NCBI RefSeq assembly: GCF_000709085.1
Contig: NZ_JFBD01000008.1
Span: forward strand, 1 to 47,998
Direction: 5' to 3'
From: Virgibacillus alimentarius
GTDB lineage: Bacteria > Bacillota > Bacilli > Bacillales > Amphibacillaceae
Length of the DNA stretch: 47,998 nt
A program made the position numbers and the translations under genes. This document shows, piece after piece, positions 34,253-43,349 of this stretch. Below the pieces are notes generated by a model. The model was not told the DNA's origin, searched no databases, and worked only from the letters and a program-made list of their open reading frames with translations. Each line of letters begins with the position of its first letter. The first letter of the stretch is position 1.

Positions 34253-35881
34253 ATTATTAACTTAACAATTGGTGAGTTGTTAGAAAGGCAAGTAGAGTTA
34301 TACCCTAATCATGAAGCAGTGGTCTACCCAGAGTCAAACGTACGTAAAACTTATTCAGAGTTTAATACCATCGTTAATCAAATGGCAAAAGGGTTTTTAT
34401 CCCTAGGAATTAAGAAAGGAGATCATGTAGCTATTTGGTCTGATAACAAGTTTGAATGGCTTATCTCGCAATTTGCAACTGCGAAAATAGGCGCTGTGCT
34501 CGTGACTGTTAATACAAACTATCAAGCAGATGAGCTAGAGTACTTATTAAAGCAATCTGACTCAATGACTTTAATTATGGCAGAAAGGTATAAAAGTTCA
34601 AACTATGTAAATATATTAAATAAAGTTTGTCCAACAATTAAGCAAGCTGAAAAAGGAGATGTACACAGTGAAAAACTGCCCTACCTTAAAAATATTATTG
34701 TTTTAAATGATAAACATTATGAATACGCTTTCAATTGGAATGAAGTCATTCAGCGAAGTCATGAAATCGATGATAAACAACTAGATACTATCAAAAACGC
34801 ATTACATTATGATGAAGTTATCAATATGCAGTATACATCCGGGACCACTGGTTTTCCTAAAGGGGTTATGCTCAGTCATTACAATATTATTAACAATGCC
34901 CATCAAATCGGCAATCGAATGAAACTCACTGAAAAAGACCGAATATGCATTCCAGTACCATTTTTCCATACATTTGGCTGTGTTTTAGGGATTTTAACCG
35001 CAGTTGCTAAAGGTTCTACAATGGTCATTATTGAACAATTTGATGCGGAAGAAGTGTTAGAAGCGGTTTCCAAAGAGAAATGTACTGCATTGCATGGTGT
35101 ACCGACAATGTTTATTGCAGAATTAAACCACCCAAGATTTCATGAATTCGATTTATCTCATTTACGTACAGGAATCATGGCGGGATCGACTTGTCCGATC
35201 GAAGTCATGCGTGATGTCATGAATAAAATGGGTGCGACTGAAATTACAATTTGTTATGGATTAACGGAATGCTCTCCAGTTATTATGCAAACAACCGTTG
35301 ACGATCCAATTGAATTGAAAGTAAGTACAGTCGGGAAAATTCATCCTAATATAGAGGCAAAGATTATTAATCCTGAAACATTAAAAGAAGTCGGTCCACA
35401 TGAGCCAGGGGAGCTTATTACCAGAGGTTATCACGTAATGAAAGGTTATTATAAAAACGAAGAAGCGACAAACGAAACAATTGACGAAGATGGATGGCTT
35501 TATACGGGTGATATTGCAACAGTGGATGAAAATGGATACTATACGATCACCGGCAGAAGTAAAGATGTCATTATTCGCGGTGGAGAAAACATCTATCCTC
35601 GGGAAATTGAGGAATTTTTATATAAAAATCCGAAGATCGTGGATGTTCAAGTTGTGGGTGTTCCAGATGAAAAATACGGCGAAGAAGTAATGGCATGTAT
35701 CATTTTAAAGGAAAATGAGCAAGCAACAGAAGAAGCTATCCAAGCGTTTTGCGAAGGGCAAATTTCCAGACATAAAATACCGAAATACATTATGTTTTTA
35801 GATGAATATCCGATGACAGCTAGCGGAAAAATTCAAAAATACAAATTAAAGGAAATAGCTTTAGAGAATATAAAAGTATAA
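34253..35881 (+). CDS. yngI: AMP-forming acyl-CoA synthetase (YngI-like), apparent ATT start
   Basis: An ANL-superfamily ligase that makes acyl-CoA from an acid, ATP and CoA. MQYTSGTTGFPKGVMLSH is the P-loop, ICYGLTECSPV the adenylate motif, GWLYTGDIATVDENGYYTITGRSKDVIIRGGENIYPREIEE the hinge, and the C-terminal Lys lies in TASGKIQKYKL. The usual N terminus (NLTIGELLERQ) is coded upstream of the first TTG (34277). The frame opens at ATT 34253, 8 bases after GGAGGG (34239-34244), whereas the TTG is over 30 bases from that site. I therefore set the start at the ATT codon (about 542 residues). Third-position sequencing error (ATG read as ATT) is the alternative. Confidence 0.87.
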   Translation: MINLTIGELLERQVELYPNHEAVVYPESNVRKTYSEFNTIVNQMAKGFLSLGIKKGDHVAIWSDNKFEWLISQFATAKIGAVLVTVNTNYQADELEYLLKQSDSMTLIMAERYKSSNYVNILNKVCPTIKQAEKGDVHSEKLPYLKNIIVLNDKHYEYAFNWNEVIQRSHEIDDKQLDTIKNALHYDEVINMQYTSGTTGFPKGVMLSHYNIINNAHQIGNRMKLTEKDRICIPVPFFHTFGCVLGILTAVAKGSTMVIIEQFDAEEVLEAVSKEKCTALHGVPTMFIAELNHPRFHEFDLSHLRTGIMAGSTCPIEVMRDVMNKMGATEITICYGLTECSPVIMQTTVDDPIELKVSTVGKIHPNIEAKIINPETLKEVGPHEPGELITRGYHVMKGYYKNEEATNETIDEDGWLYTGDIATVDENGYYTITGRSKDVIIRGGENIYPREIEEFLYKNPKIVDVQVVGVPDEKYGEEVMACIILKENEQATEEAIQAFCEGQISRHKIPKYIMFLDEYPMTASGKIQKYKLKEIALENIKV

Positions 35882-35910
35882 ACATTCCAGATAGAATTGA
35901 GGGGAATAAA

Positions 35911-37261
35911 ATGATCAACAAGCTACTTGTTGCTAATCGTGGGGAAATAGCAGCACGTATCATACGAACATGTAAAGAAAACGATATTAAAACCGTTGCC
36001 ATCTATTCAGAAGCTGATGCCAGGTCACTTTTTGTAAAAATGGCAGATGAAAGCTATCTAATTGGACCTCCAAGGGTTAGCGAAAGTTACTTAAATACGG
36101 ACAAAGTTCTAGAGATAGCAAAACAAACCAAAGTTGATGCAGTACATCCAGGATATGGTTTTTTAAGTGAAAATGGCAGCTTTGCAGACAAATGCGAACA
36201 AGCGGGAATCACATTTATCGGACCAAGTTCTAACGTAATCGAACAAATGGGGGATAAAATTTCTGCAAGAAAATTAATGGAGAAAGCTGGAGTACCAGTT
36301 ATCCCAGGCACAAAAGGAGAAGTATCCGATGCGGAAGCGGCAATAAAGGAAGCGGAACATATAGGTTATCCAATTATGGTAAAGGCCTCTGCAGGTGGCG
36401 GTGGAATTGGTATGCAAATCGTTCACACTGCTCAGGAGCTTTTAAAAGCATTTGAGAGCAACTCCCAAAGAGCGGAACAATTTTTCGGTGATGGTTCCAT
36501 GTTCATGGAAAAACTTCTAGTAAATTCCCGTCACATTGAGGTTCAGGTTTTAGCCGATACCCACGGTAATGCAATTCATCTATTTGAAAGAGAATGTTCG
36601 ATACAACGGCGAAATCAAAAGGTAGTTGAAGAGGCCCCTTCTTCCTTTATATCAAAAGAAACCAGAAAAAAAAATGGGTGAAGCCGCAATTAAAGCAGTG
36701 AAAGAAATTGGTTATACAAACGCAGGTACGATCGAATTTCTTGTAGATGAAAATGAACAGTTTTATTTCTTGGAAATGAATACAAGAATACAGGTTGAAC
36801 ATGCAATCACTGAAGAAATTACGGGACTGGATATTGTAAAAATGCAAATTGATATCGCTAATGGAGAAAAATTGAGGTTGGATCAAAATGATTTAGAGAT
36901 CCAAGGCCATTCAATTGAAGTACGTATTTATGCAGAAGATCCTGTTACCTTTTTTCCATCACCAGGGGAAATAACTGTATATGAGGAGCCTGCCGCAAAA
37001 TATATTAGAGTTGAATCATCGATTGAACAAGGCTCCAAGATAACTCCATTTTATGACCCTATGATAAGTAAATTAATTGCCACAGGAAATAACAGAAATG
37101 AGGCAATATCAAGGTTAAATGATGCACTACAAAACTATAAAATTGAAGGGATTAAGACAAATATACCGATGTTAAAAGAAGTTATTCATCATGAACACTT
37201 TATCTCAGGTAACACAACAACAGATTTTGTTGAAGAACATTATTTACCGATAGTGAAATAA
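35911..37261 (+). pseudogene. yngH: biotin carboxylase subunit (YngH-like), frame broken at an A9 run
   Basis: An ATP-grasp biotin carboxylase that carboxylates the biotin on the adjacent carrier protein. The first part (35911-36681) has NRGEIAARIIRTCKE, HPGYGFLSEN, KASAGGGGIGMQ and ERECSIQRRNQKVVEEAPS. It then shifts frame in nine A's at 36666-36674. With eight A's it continues as KKMGEAAIKAVKEIGYTNAGTIEFL, EMNTRIQVEHAITEEITG and EVRIYAEDP to 37261. The corrected length of about 449 residues is normal, and no other damage is seen. SD GAGGGG precedes the ATG. As with hom, sequencing error, mutation or slippage are all possible. Confidence 0.9.
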
Positions 37262-37295
37262 ACGGAGAACCATTCAACATGAGGGGAGTATTAAA

Positions 37296-37508
37296 ATGAC
37301 TCAAATAAAAGCAAATATGGCAGGAAACGTATGGAAAATCGTAGTTAGTAAAGGTGACACCGTAACAGAAGATCAAGACGTTGTTATTTTAGAATCAATG
37401 AAAATGGAAATCCCAATTGCTGCTGATGAAGAAGGAATAGTAAAAGAATTAAGTGTTAATGAAGGCGATTTTGTCAATGAAGGTGATGTGCTTGTAATTA
37501 TAGAATAA
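37296..37508 (+). CDS. yngHB: biotin carboxyl carrier protein (YngHB-like)
   Basis: A stand-alone 70-residue biotinyl domain. Lys36 in ESMKMEIP is the biotinylation site (ESMKM in place of EAMKM) and VNEGDFVNEGDVLVIIE is the C-terminal half of the hammerhead fold. It works with the biotin carboxylase just upstream and the carboxyltransferase at 38372. The same short form occurs in the B. subtilis yng operon. SD GAGGGG precedes the ATG. Confidence 0.93.
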   Translation: MTQIKANMAGNVWKIVVSKGDTVTEDQDVVILESMKMEIPIAADEEGIVKELSVNEGDFVNEGDVLVIIE

Positions 37509-37514
37509 TCCGAG

Positions 37515-37544
37515 CACTTTAGCTCTCCTCTGAGGGCTAAAGTG
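37515..37544 (+). other. intercistronic hairpin in place of the HMG-CoA lyase gene
   Basis: CACTTTAGCTCT (37515-37526) pairs with AGGGCTAAAGTG (37533-37544), one G-U, 6-base loop, no strong T run. It lies where yngG stands in the Bacillus operon. Confidence 0.65.
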
Positions 37545-37570
37545 TTAATAGATTAGGAGGCCTTTTATTC

Positions 37571-38353
37571 ATGTCAAATCTTGTTCAAGTAGAACTGAGA
37601 GACGATCATATTGCCATTATTAAACTAAATCGGCCTGAAGCAGCAAATGCAATGAGTCGGCAATTACTAAAAGAAATCAATGATGCTATTTTTTCAATAA
37701 GTGAATATGATTCTATTTATTGTACGGTTATTACTGGTGTCGGTGAAAAAGCCTTTTGTGCTGGAGCTGACTTAAAGGAACGAAGCGGCATGAATAACAA
37801 GGAAGTCATCGAAGCTGTACGCAGCATCGGAAATACCGTGCTAAATATTGAACAAATGCGGATGCCTGTTATTGCCGCTTTAAATGGAGTTGCTTTCGGC
37901 GGAGGATTAGAACTAGCTTTAGGATGTGATATTCGATTAGCAGCCGAACACATTCATTTGGGGTTAACCGAGACATCACTAGCTATTATCCCCGGTGCAG
38001 GGGGAACACAACGACTGCCGCGTTTAATAGGCATTGGCAATGCCAAACAACTTATATATACAGCAAAAAAATTAACGGCTAGGGAAGCAAGAAACCTTGG
38101 TTTAGTCGAAGAAATTATTGAACCAAGTCAGTTAATAGAAAGGTCAATAGAAATAGCAAAGGATATAGCTAGCAATGGACCGATAGCGGTTCAACAGGCT
38201 AAAATTGCTATTAATAATGGCATGCAAGTTGATTTATTAACCGGGCTGGAGATCGAACATCTCAGTTATAAAGAAACCATCCGTACTGAAGATCGATTAG
38301 AAGGTTTACGTGCTTTTAAAGAAAAGAGAAAACCTGTTTATAAAGGAGACTAA
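37571..38353 (+). CDS. yngF: enoyl-CoA hydratase (YngF-like, methylglutaconyl-CoA hydratase type)
   Basis: A 260-residue crotonase with AFCAGADLKERSGM, the catalytic Glu residues in FGGGLELALGCDIRLA and LTETSLAIIPGAGGTQRLPRLIG, and NGPIAVQQAKIAINNGMQVDLLTGLE. Position between the carboxylase subunits points to hydration of 3-methylglutaconyl-CoA to HMG-CoA in leucine breakdown. It closely resembles the extra hydratase in the paa operon (19232). AGGAGG is 10 bases before the ATG. Confidence 0.9.
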   Translation: MSNLVQVELRDDHIAIIKLNRPEAANAMSRQLLKEINDAIFSISEYDSIYCTVITGVGEKAFCAGADLKERSGMNNKEVIEAVRSIGNTVLNIEQMRMPVIAALNGVAFGGGLELALGCDIRLAAEHIHLGLTETSLAIIPGAGGTQRLPRLIGIGNAKQLIYTAKKLTAREARNLGLVEEIIEPSQLIERSIEIAKDIASNGPIAVQQAKIAINNGMQVDLLTGLEIEHLSYKETIRTEDRLEGLRAFKEKRKPVYKGD

Positions 38354-38371
38354 CAAGGAGGATACATATCT

Positions 38372-39901
38372 ATGTCCTATGTAGAACAATTAACAGAAAA
38401 AGTCGATACGATTAAAAAAGGTGGAAAAGAAAAGTACCATAAAAATAATCAAGAACGTGGGAAGCTATTTGTAAGAGAACGACTAAATTTGCTTTTCGAT
38501 AAGGGACTGGATATCGAGGATGCATTTTTTGCTAACTGCATGGATGATGAGTTACCGTCCGATGGTGTCGTTACAGGGATTGGAGAAATGAATGGCCAAA
38601 AAGTGTGCGTGATGGCAAATGATTCGACTGTTAAGGCAGGATCTTGGGGAAAAAGAACAGTTGAAAAAATTATTCGTATTCAAGAGACAGCGCTAAAATT
38701 AGAACTGCCAATGTTATATTTAGTCGATTCAGCTGGAGCGAGAATAACTGATCAAATTGAAATGTTTCCTGGCCGCCGCGGGGCGGGCCGTATTTTTCAC
38801 AATCAAATAAAATTGTCAGGCCGCGTTCCTCAAATTTGTCTATTATTTGGTCCTTCTGCCGCTGGAGGCGCATATATTCCTGCCTTCTGTGACATTGTCA
38901 TTATGGTGAAAGGAAATGCCTCCATGTACTTAGGATCCCCTCGTATGGCTGAAAAGGTTATTGGAGAAAAAGTCACTCTAGAAGAAATGGGCGGTGCAAA
39001 AATGCATTGTGCTGTATCCGGTTGCGGAGACGTTCTTGCTAAAACAGAAGAAGAAGCCATTGAATTTGCAAGAAACTATTTAACGTACTTCCCTGCTAAC
39101 TTTAGAAGCAAACCGAAAAAAGCTGCAGTTCCCGCCCAAAAAGCGTTTCATAAAACAATCAAGGATATTATTCCAGCTAACCAAAATACACCTTTTGATA
39201 TGAAAGAATTGATCGATCAGATTATCGACACAAACAGCTTTTGTGAAATTAAAAAGTTATTTGCACCAGAAATAATAACGGGATTGTCCCGTATTGAAGG
39301 TGGAGTTGTAGGTATTATTGCAAGTCAGCCACGCCAAAAAGGAAGTGTATTATTTCCAGATTCGGCAGACAAAGCTGCGAAATTCATACAATTATGTGAT
39401 GCATTTAATATTCCCCTGCTCTTCCTTATGGATGTGCCTGGTTTTATGATAGGTACAAAAGTGGAGAGTCAAGGTATCATTAGACATGGTGCAAAAATGT
39501 TGGCATCTATGAGTGAAGCTACGGTTCCAAAAATTTCAGTAATCGTTAGAAAAGCTTATGGGGCTGGTCTTTATGCAATGGCTGGACCTGCATTTGAACC
39601 AGACGCTGTTTTAGCATTGCCAACAGCACAAATTGCTGTGATGGGACCGGAAGCAGCGGTAAATGCAGTGTATGCAAATAAAATAGCATCATTAGAAGGA
39701 GAAGAAAGACAAAGGTTTATAAAGGAAAAACAAGAAGAATATCGTGATGATATTGACGTTTATCGTTTAGCATCTGAAATGGTTGTCGATCAAATTGTAG
39801 AACCAGATCAGTTAAGAGTGGAATTAGGAAAGCGTTTTAAAGCTTATGAATCAAAAAATGTAGAATTTACAAAGAGAAAACATGGCGTACTTCCCGTATG
39901 A
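38372..39901 (+). CDS. yngE: acyl-CoA carboxylase carboxyltransferase subunit (YngE-like)
   Basis: A 509-residue carboxyltransferase that moves CO2 from biotin to an acyl-CoA, as in methylcrotonyl-CoA or propionyl-CoA carboxylase beta subunits. Two crotonase-like halves are visible: LYLVDSAGARITDQ and FGPSAAGGAYIPAFCD, then FLMDVPGFMIGTKVE, AYGAGLYAMAG and MGPEAAVNAVY. The GARITDQIEMFPGRRGAGRIF segment is closest to methylcrotonyl/acyl-CoA forms. Last gene of the operon, with AAGGAGGATAC before the ATG and a strong terminator after it. The substrate is inferred from the operon. Confidence 0.92.
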   Translation: MSYVEQLTEKVDTIKKGGKEKYHKNNQERGKLFVRERLNLLFDKGLDIEDAFFANCMDDELPSDGVVTGIGEMNGQKVCVMANDSTVKAGSWGKRTVEKIIRIQETALKLELPMLYLVDSAGARITDQIEMFPGRRGAGRIFHNQIKLSGRVPQICLLFGPSAAGGAYIPAFCDIVIMVKGNASMYLGSPRMAEKVIGEKVTLEEMGGAKMHCAVSGCGDVLAKTEEEAIEFARNYLTYFPANFRSKPKKAAVPAQKAFHKTIKDIIPANQNTPFDMKELIDQIIDTNSFCEIKKLFAPEIITGLSRIEGGVVGIIASQPRQKGSVLFPDSADKAAKFIQLCDAFNIPLLFLMDVPGFMIGTKVESQGIIRHGAKMLASMSEATVPKISVIVRKAYGAGLYAMAGPAFEPDAVLALPTAQIAVMGPEAAVNAVYANKIASLEGEERQRFIKEKQEEYRDDIDVYRLASEMVVDQIVEPDQLRVELGKRFKAYESKNVEFTKRKHGVLPV

Positions 39902-39909
39902 ATGAATTT

Positions 39910-39938
39910 GCACCTTGATCATTTTCAAGGTGCTTTTT
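39910..39938 (+). terminator. terminator of the yng-like operon
   Basis: GCACCTTG (39910-39917) pairs with CAAGGTGC (39926-39933), followed by TTTTT (39934-39938). Confidence 0.87.
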
Positions 39939-40122
39939 CATAAATCCATTTACAAACGTTATCCAAGTGAAATTTAATAACAAGCGCAAAGTTCCATTTC
40001 TAATCCTTTTATTGGCACTTTTCATGAACCTTATACTCTTTTCTTTGCAAAAACGATTGCCCCGCATCTTTATATCACGTAATGCCACCCTTGGACCCTC
40101 GCCCTACATAATGGTGGTGTTC

Positions 40123-40647
40123 CTAACCAAAATGCCTGCCTTCTTTTTTTCCATTATTTGCATAATATTGGAAATGATTTGTTTGTTTCACTCGCTTTAC
40201 TATAAAATAACCAATAAAGGCACCAGAAATACTACTTACTAAAAATGAAGGCATAAACACCATGGCTCCCATCGAACTTCCCATTAATATATTCGCGTAC
40301 GGGACTGCAAACAAGGAACCAATCAGCCCTGTTCCAACAATTTCTCCAATCACAGCCATTATTTTTTTGCCAAAATGTTTATAGAAAATACCAGCTAAGA
40401 AGGCACCAATCATCCCCCCCGGAAAAGCAATGATTGTTCCTAGTCCAAGCATATTACGAATCAACCCCGTCACAAAAGCGATTATAACAGCTGGAACTGG
40501 TCCTAATAGTATTGCCACCATAACATTGATCGCATGCTGTACTGGATATGCCTTTGCAACCCCTGCAGGAAACCAGAGTAATTGGGAACCGATTGTCGCT
40601 ATAGCAACGAAAACTGCCATTGTTGTAATTAGTCTTGTTCGATTCAC
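40123..40647 (-). CDS. thiW: thiamine-precursor transporter component ThiW
   Basis: A 174-residue, five- to six-helix membrane protein: ATIGSQLLWFPAGVAKAYPVQHAINVMVAILLGP is the ThiW signature. ThiW is an ECF-type substrate-binding component thought to import the thiazole moiety (hydroxyethylthiazole), which fits the co-located thiM kinase. It is the last gene of the TPP-controlled operon. AAGGGGAATAC precedes the ATG. No clear terminator is seen beyond its stop. Confidence 0.92.
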   Translation of the reverse strand: MNRTRLITTMAVFVAIATIGSQLLWFPAGVAKAYPVQHAINVMVAILLGPVPAVIIAFVTGLIRNMLGLGTIIAFPGGMIGAFLAGIFYKHFGKKIMAVIGEIVGTGLIGSLFAVPYANILMGSSMGAMVFMPSFLVSSISGAFIGYFIVKRVKQTNHFQYYANNGKKEGRHFG

Positions 40648-40675
40648 ATTGTATTCCCCTTTTTCCGCAAAATGT

Positions 40676-40695
40676 GATATTTCCCGGGAAATATC
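40676..40695. repeat. 20-bp perfect palindrome between thiE and thiW
   Basis: GATATTTCCCGGGAAATATC is self-complementary over all 20 bases with no loop, in the 56-base gap before thiW. It could be an operator or, as RNA, an intercistronic stem. Confidence 0.75.
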
Positions 40696-40703
40696 GACAA
40701 TAT

Positions 40704-41342
40704 TTACTGCACCTTGTCTAATTGTTCTCGCAGTTCTCTTGCAGCTTGCTCAGCGTCCCCTGCTTGACTAATTGCCGTGATCACTGATATACCTGCCGCT
40801 CCTGCTTTTTTTATTTGCATAGCATTGGATTTTTTTACCCCGCCAATAGCTACAATTGGAATGTTAACTTTCTCCGTAATATCTCTAATCGTCTGAATTC
40901 CAATAGGCTTTTTACCTGGTTTTGTTGCTGTTTCAAAAATCGGGCCTACTCCGAGGTAACTAGCTCCTTGCTGCTCAGCTAGTACTGCTTCTTCTATAGT
41001 TGATACAGAAATACCAATCGGAAAAGTATTTGGAAGTTTTTCTCTAGCCTCTTTAATTGGTTCGTCTCCTTGTCCCAGATGAACTCCATCAGCACCAAGC
41101 TGGATAGCCAAATCGATATCGTCATTAACAATAAATGGAACTCCCTTTTCTTGACATATCTTCCTTAGCTGTTTTCCAAGCTGAATTTTATCTTCGCCTT
41201 TTTTTACATGAAGTCCTTTTTCCCGATACTGAAAAATGGTAACTCCGCCATCGATGGCTTCCTGTAATACTTGGGAAGGATTGCGCTTTGTATTGTCACT
41301 TCCCATTATAAAATAGAGTAGAAGATCTTTTTCATTGATCAT
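40704..41342 (-). CDS. thiE: thiamine-phosphate synthase
   Basis: Joins hydroxymethylpyrimidine diphosphate and thiazole phosphate to thiamine phosphate. It is a 212-residue TIM barrel with QYREKGL, VNDDIDLAIQLGADGVHLGQGDEP, GISVSTIEEA, YLGVGPIFETATKPGK and AIGGV, all active-site segments of ThiE. It begins 6 bases after thiM with AGGAGGATTAACC in front of the ATG. Confidence 0.96.
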   Translation of the reverse strand: MINEKDLLLYFIMGSDNTKRNPSQVLQEAIDGGVTIFQYREKGLHVKKGEDKIQLGKQLRKICQEKGVPFIVNDDIDLAIQLGADGVHLGQGDEPIKEAREKLPNTFPIGISVSTIEEAVLAEQQGASYLGVGPIFETATKPGKKPIGIQTIRDITEKVNIPIVAIGGVKKSNAMQIKKAGAAGISVITAISQAGDAEQAARELREQLDKVQ

Positions 41343-41348
41343 AAAAGG

Positions 41349-42143
41349 TTAATCCTCCTGAGCTGTGAACATTTGTATTCTTTTTCGTTTCGTAACATCC
41401 TGATTTGTTAAATTGTAAAGGCTATCCATTAAAGCAGCTGAGAAAGCTCCTGGGCCACTCACTGTTTCCATAGCAATTTCTGATGCTGCTCCATAACTGC
41501 TAACTGCGTTTACAGACGCATGATACCTATCATCAGCTACACTAACAAAAGCTCCAATGATAGCAGTCAGTAAACAGCCAGATCCAGTAACCCTTGGCAG
41601 CATGGGTACACCATTTTTACATAATGAATATCTTTCACCATCCGTAATAACGTCAGTTTCTCCTGTCGTAATAACGATTGAACCATATCTTCTTGAAACT
41701 TGCTTCGCTATATTGGGATTGATATGATCTGTTGATGCATCGACACCTTTCATTTCTGATCCGACTTCCCCTAAGATAGCTATTTCCCCTGTGTTTCCGC
41801 GAATAACAGATACATTAATTTCACCCAAAATTTGCTTTACTGCTTGTTTTCTGAAACTTGTTGCCCCGACTCCAACTGGGTCTAATATAACAGGAACCCC
41901 TTGATCATTAGCAGTTTTCCCAGCAAGAAGCATGGCTCTCACTTGAGTTTGTGTACACGTTCCAATATTTAACACCAGCGCATTAGCATGGCTTACCATC
42001 TCTTCCACTTCTTCAGGAGCATTTGCCATTACAGGCGATGCACCTATTGCTAATAATCCATTTGCTGAAAAATTTGCAACAACGATATTCGTAATATTAT
42101 GGATCAATGGTTTTTGTTTTCTTATTGCTGTGATGTAGTCCAT
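41349..42143 (-). CDS. thiM: hydroxyethylthiazole kinase
   Basis: Phosphorylates the thiazole alcohol for salvage. It has 264 residues, with PLIHNITNIVVANFSANGLLAIGASPVMANAPEEV at the N terminus, DPVGVGATSFR, GNTGEIAIL and VTGSGCLLTAIIGAF, where the Cys replaces the Asp-like base as in ThiM. The ATG overlaps the thiD stop (TAATG). Confidence 0.96.
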   Translation of the reverse strand: MDYITAIRKQKPLIHNITNIVVANFSANGLLAIGASPVMANAPEEVEEMVSHANALVLNIGTCTQTQVRAMLLAGKTANDQGVPVILDPVGVGATSFRKQAVKQILGEINVSVIRGNTGEIAILGEVGSEMKGVDASTDHINPNIAKQVSRRYGSIVITTGETDVITDGERYSLCKNGVPMLPRVTGSGCLLTAIIGAFVSVADDRYHASVNAVSSYGAASEIAMETVSGPGAFSAALMDSLYNLTNQDVTKRKRIQMFTAQED

Positions 42144-42973
42144 TAATTAGCCTCTTTCGTTTTATTTTCCGGAACTCCCTGCAAACGATAACCCCAGTGG
42201 TTTGTCGGTCCGTTCCCCCTGCCTATTTCTAAACTGAATCGAATGGCGTCAGTTATAAATTGCTTAGCGATCGCAACAGATTCATAAATTGATTTTCCTT
42301 TTGCTATTTCTGCTGCAATGACTGCGGAATACGTACATCCTGTTCCATGTGTATGCTTTGTATTAATTCGTTCTGTCGGGAATTTGTAAATTTTCTTCCC
42401 ATCAAATAATATATCAATCGCATCTCCAGCAAAGTGACCGCCCTTCACAATAGCAGATTGTGCTCCTAACTCCTCGACTATTCGCTTGGCAGCAATTTCT
42501 GCATCCTCGGTTGATTGAATAGACACTTCCAATAGTTCTTCTGCCTCTGGTATATTTGGCGTAATAACAGTAGACAACGGAACTAATGCTTCACGGATCG
42601 TCTGTCTTGATTCTTTATCCATCAAATGATCTCCACTTTTAGCAACCATGACTGGATCAAGAACATATGGAACATGGTTAGATTTGATTGCATGACTAAC
42701 TACTTCCATCATTTCAGGTGTGGCGATCATCCCTGTTTTCACAACGTCTGGTACAATATCATTAAAAACACTTTCAAGTTGCTTCTCTATAAATGAAACA
42801 GATAGATGTTCGATAGATTGAACGCCTAATGTATTTTGTGCTACGACCGACGTAACAACGCTCATGCCATAAACTTCTCGCTCCTGAAATGATTTTAAAT
42901 CTGCTTGAATCCCTGCACCACCAGTTGGATCCGTACCAGCAATCGTAAGTGCAGAAGAAGTTGCATATTTCAT
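42143..42973 (-). CDS. thiD: hydroxymethylpyrimidine (phosphate) kinase
   Basis: A 276-residue ribokinase-family enzyme that phosphorylates HMP and HMP-P. ALTIAGTDPTGGAGIQADLKSFQ, VLDPVMVAKSGDHL, TPNIPEAEELL and HTHGTGCTYSAVIAAEIAKG are the substrate and ATP motifs. GTDPTGG rather than GSDSGGG is a common Bacillus variant. First gene after the TPP riboswitch. Confidence 0.95.
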   Translation of the reverse strand: MKYATSSALTIAGTDPTGGAGIQADLKSFQEREVYGMSVVTSVVAQNTLGVQSIEHLSVSFIEKQLESVFNDIVPDVVKTGMIATPEMMEVVSHAIKSNHVPYVLDPVMVAKSGDHLMDKESRQTIREALVPLSTVITPNIPEAEELLEVSIQSTEDAEIAAKRIVEELGAQSAIVKGGHFAGDAIDILFDGKKIYKFPTERINTKHTHGTGCTYSAVIAAEIAKGKSIYESVAIAKQFITDAIRFSLEIGRGNGPTNHWGYRLQGVPENKTKEAN

Positions 42974-43039
42974 CGTTTATTAACCCCTTTTCATGGAAAA
43001 TCCCTATGAAGGAAAAATGGAGATAAGGTAATTTCATAA

Positions 43040-43067
43040 TAAAAACCACACCAGGAAATTGGAGTGG
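43040..43067 (-). terminator. riboswitch-controlled terminator
   Basis: On the minus strand CCACTCC (43067-43061) pairs with GGTGTGG (43052-43046) with one T-T mismatch, followed by TTTTT (43045-43041). It lies between the TPP aptamer and thiD, the place of an expression platform. Confidence 0.65.
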
Positions 43068-43117
43068 CTTGATATACGTATACAAAGGTATAGCTGTTTT
43101 CATATACTATAACCATT

Positions 43118-43204
43118 CTCCACTTTCCTACGCTAGTTTGAACTAGATCAGGTTCGAAGGGTTGAGGATTTTACCTTATCTCAGCCATGTGGCACCCCTA
43201 GTGG
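43118..43204 (-). promoter_or_regulatory. TPP riboswitch (thi box)
   Basis: Read on the minus strand, the region contains ACTAGGGGTGCC, then GGCTGAGAT, then AACCCTTCGAACCTGATC and finally TAGCGTAGGAAAG, in the order of the thiamine-pyrophosphate aptamer. High TPP should favour the terminator at 43040-43067 and shut off thiD-thiM-thiE-thiW. Confidence 0.95.
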
Positions 43205-43349
43205 ACTTTCCTATTTAATTATGCGTTATATCTTAACTTAATCATGATAACACCTAATTGTCAACTAGATGAAATACGTTGAATAAAAAATAGTTTTCAA
43301 GTAATATTTTATTGTGGAAAATGATTTATGTAAAAGGGAGCTTATCATA

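Noticed and set aside
39967-40242. A 91-codon rightward frame with a hydrophobic N terminus.
   Set aside because: It starts at GTG without a ribosome site and runs over the end of thiW on the other strand; its hydrophobicity comes from the complement of a membrane protein gene.
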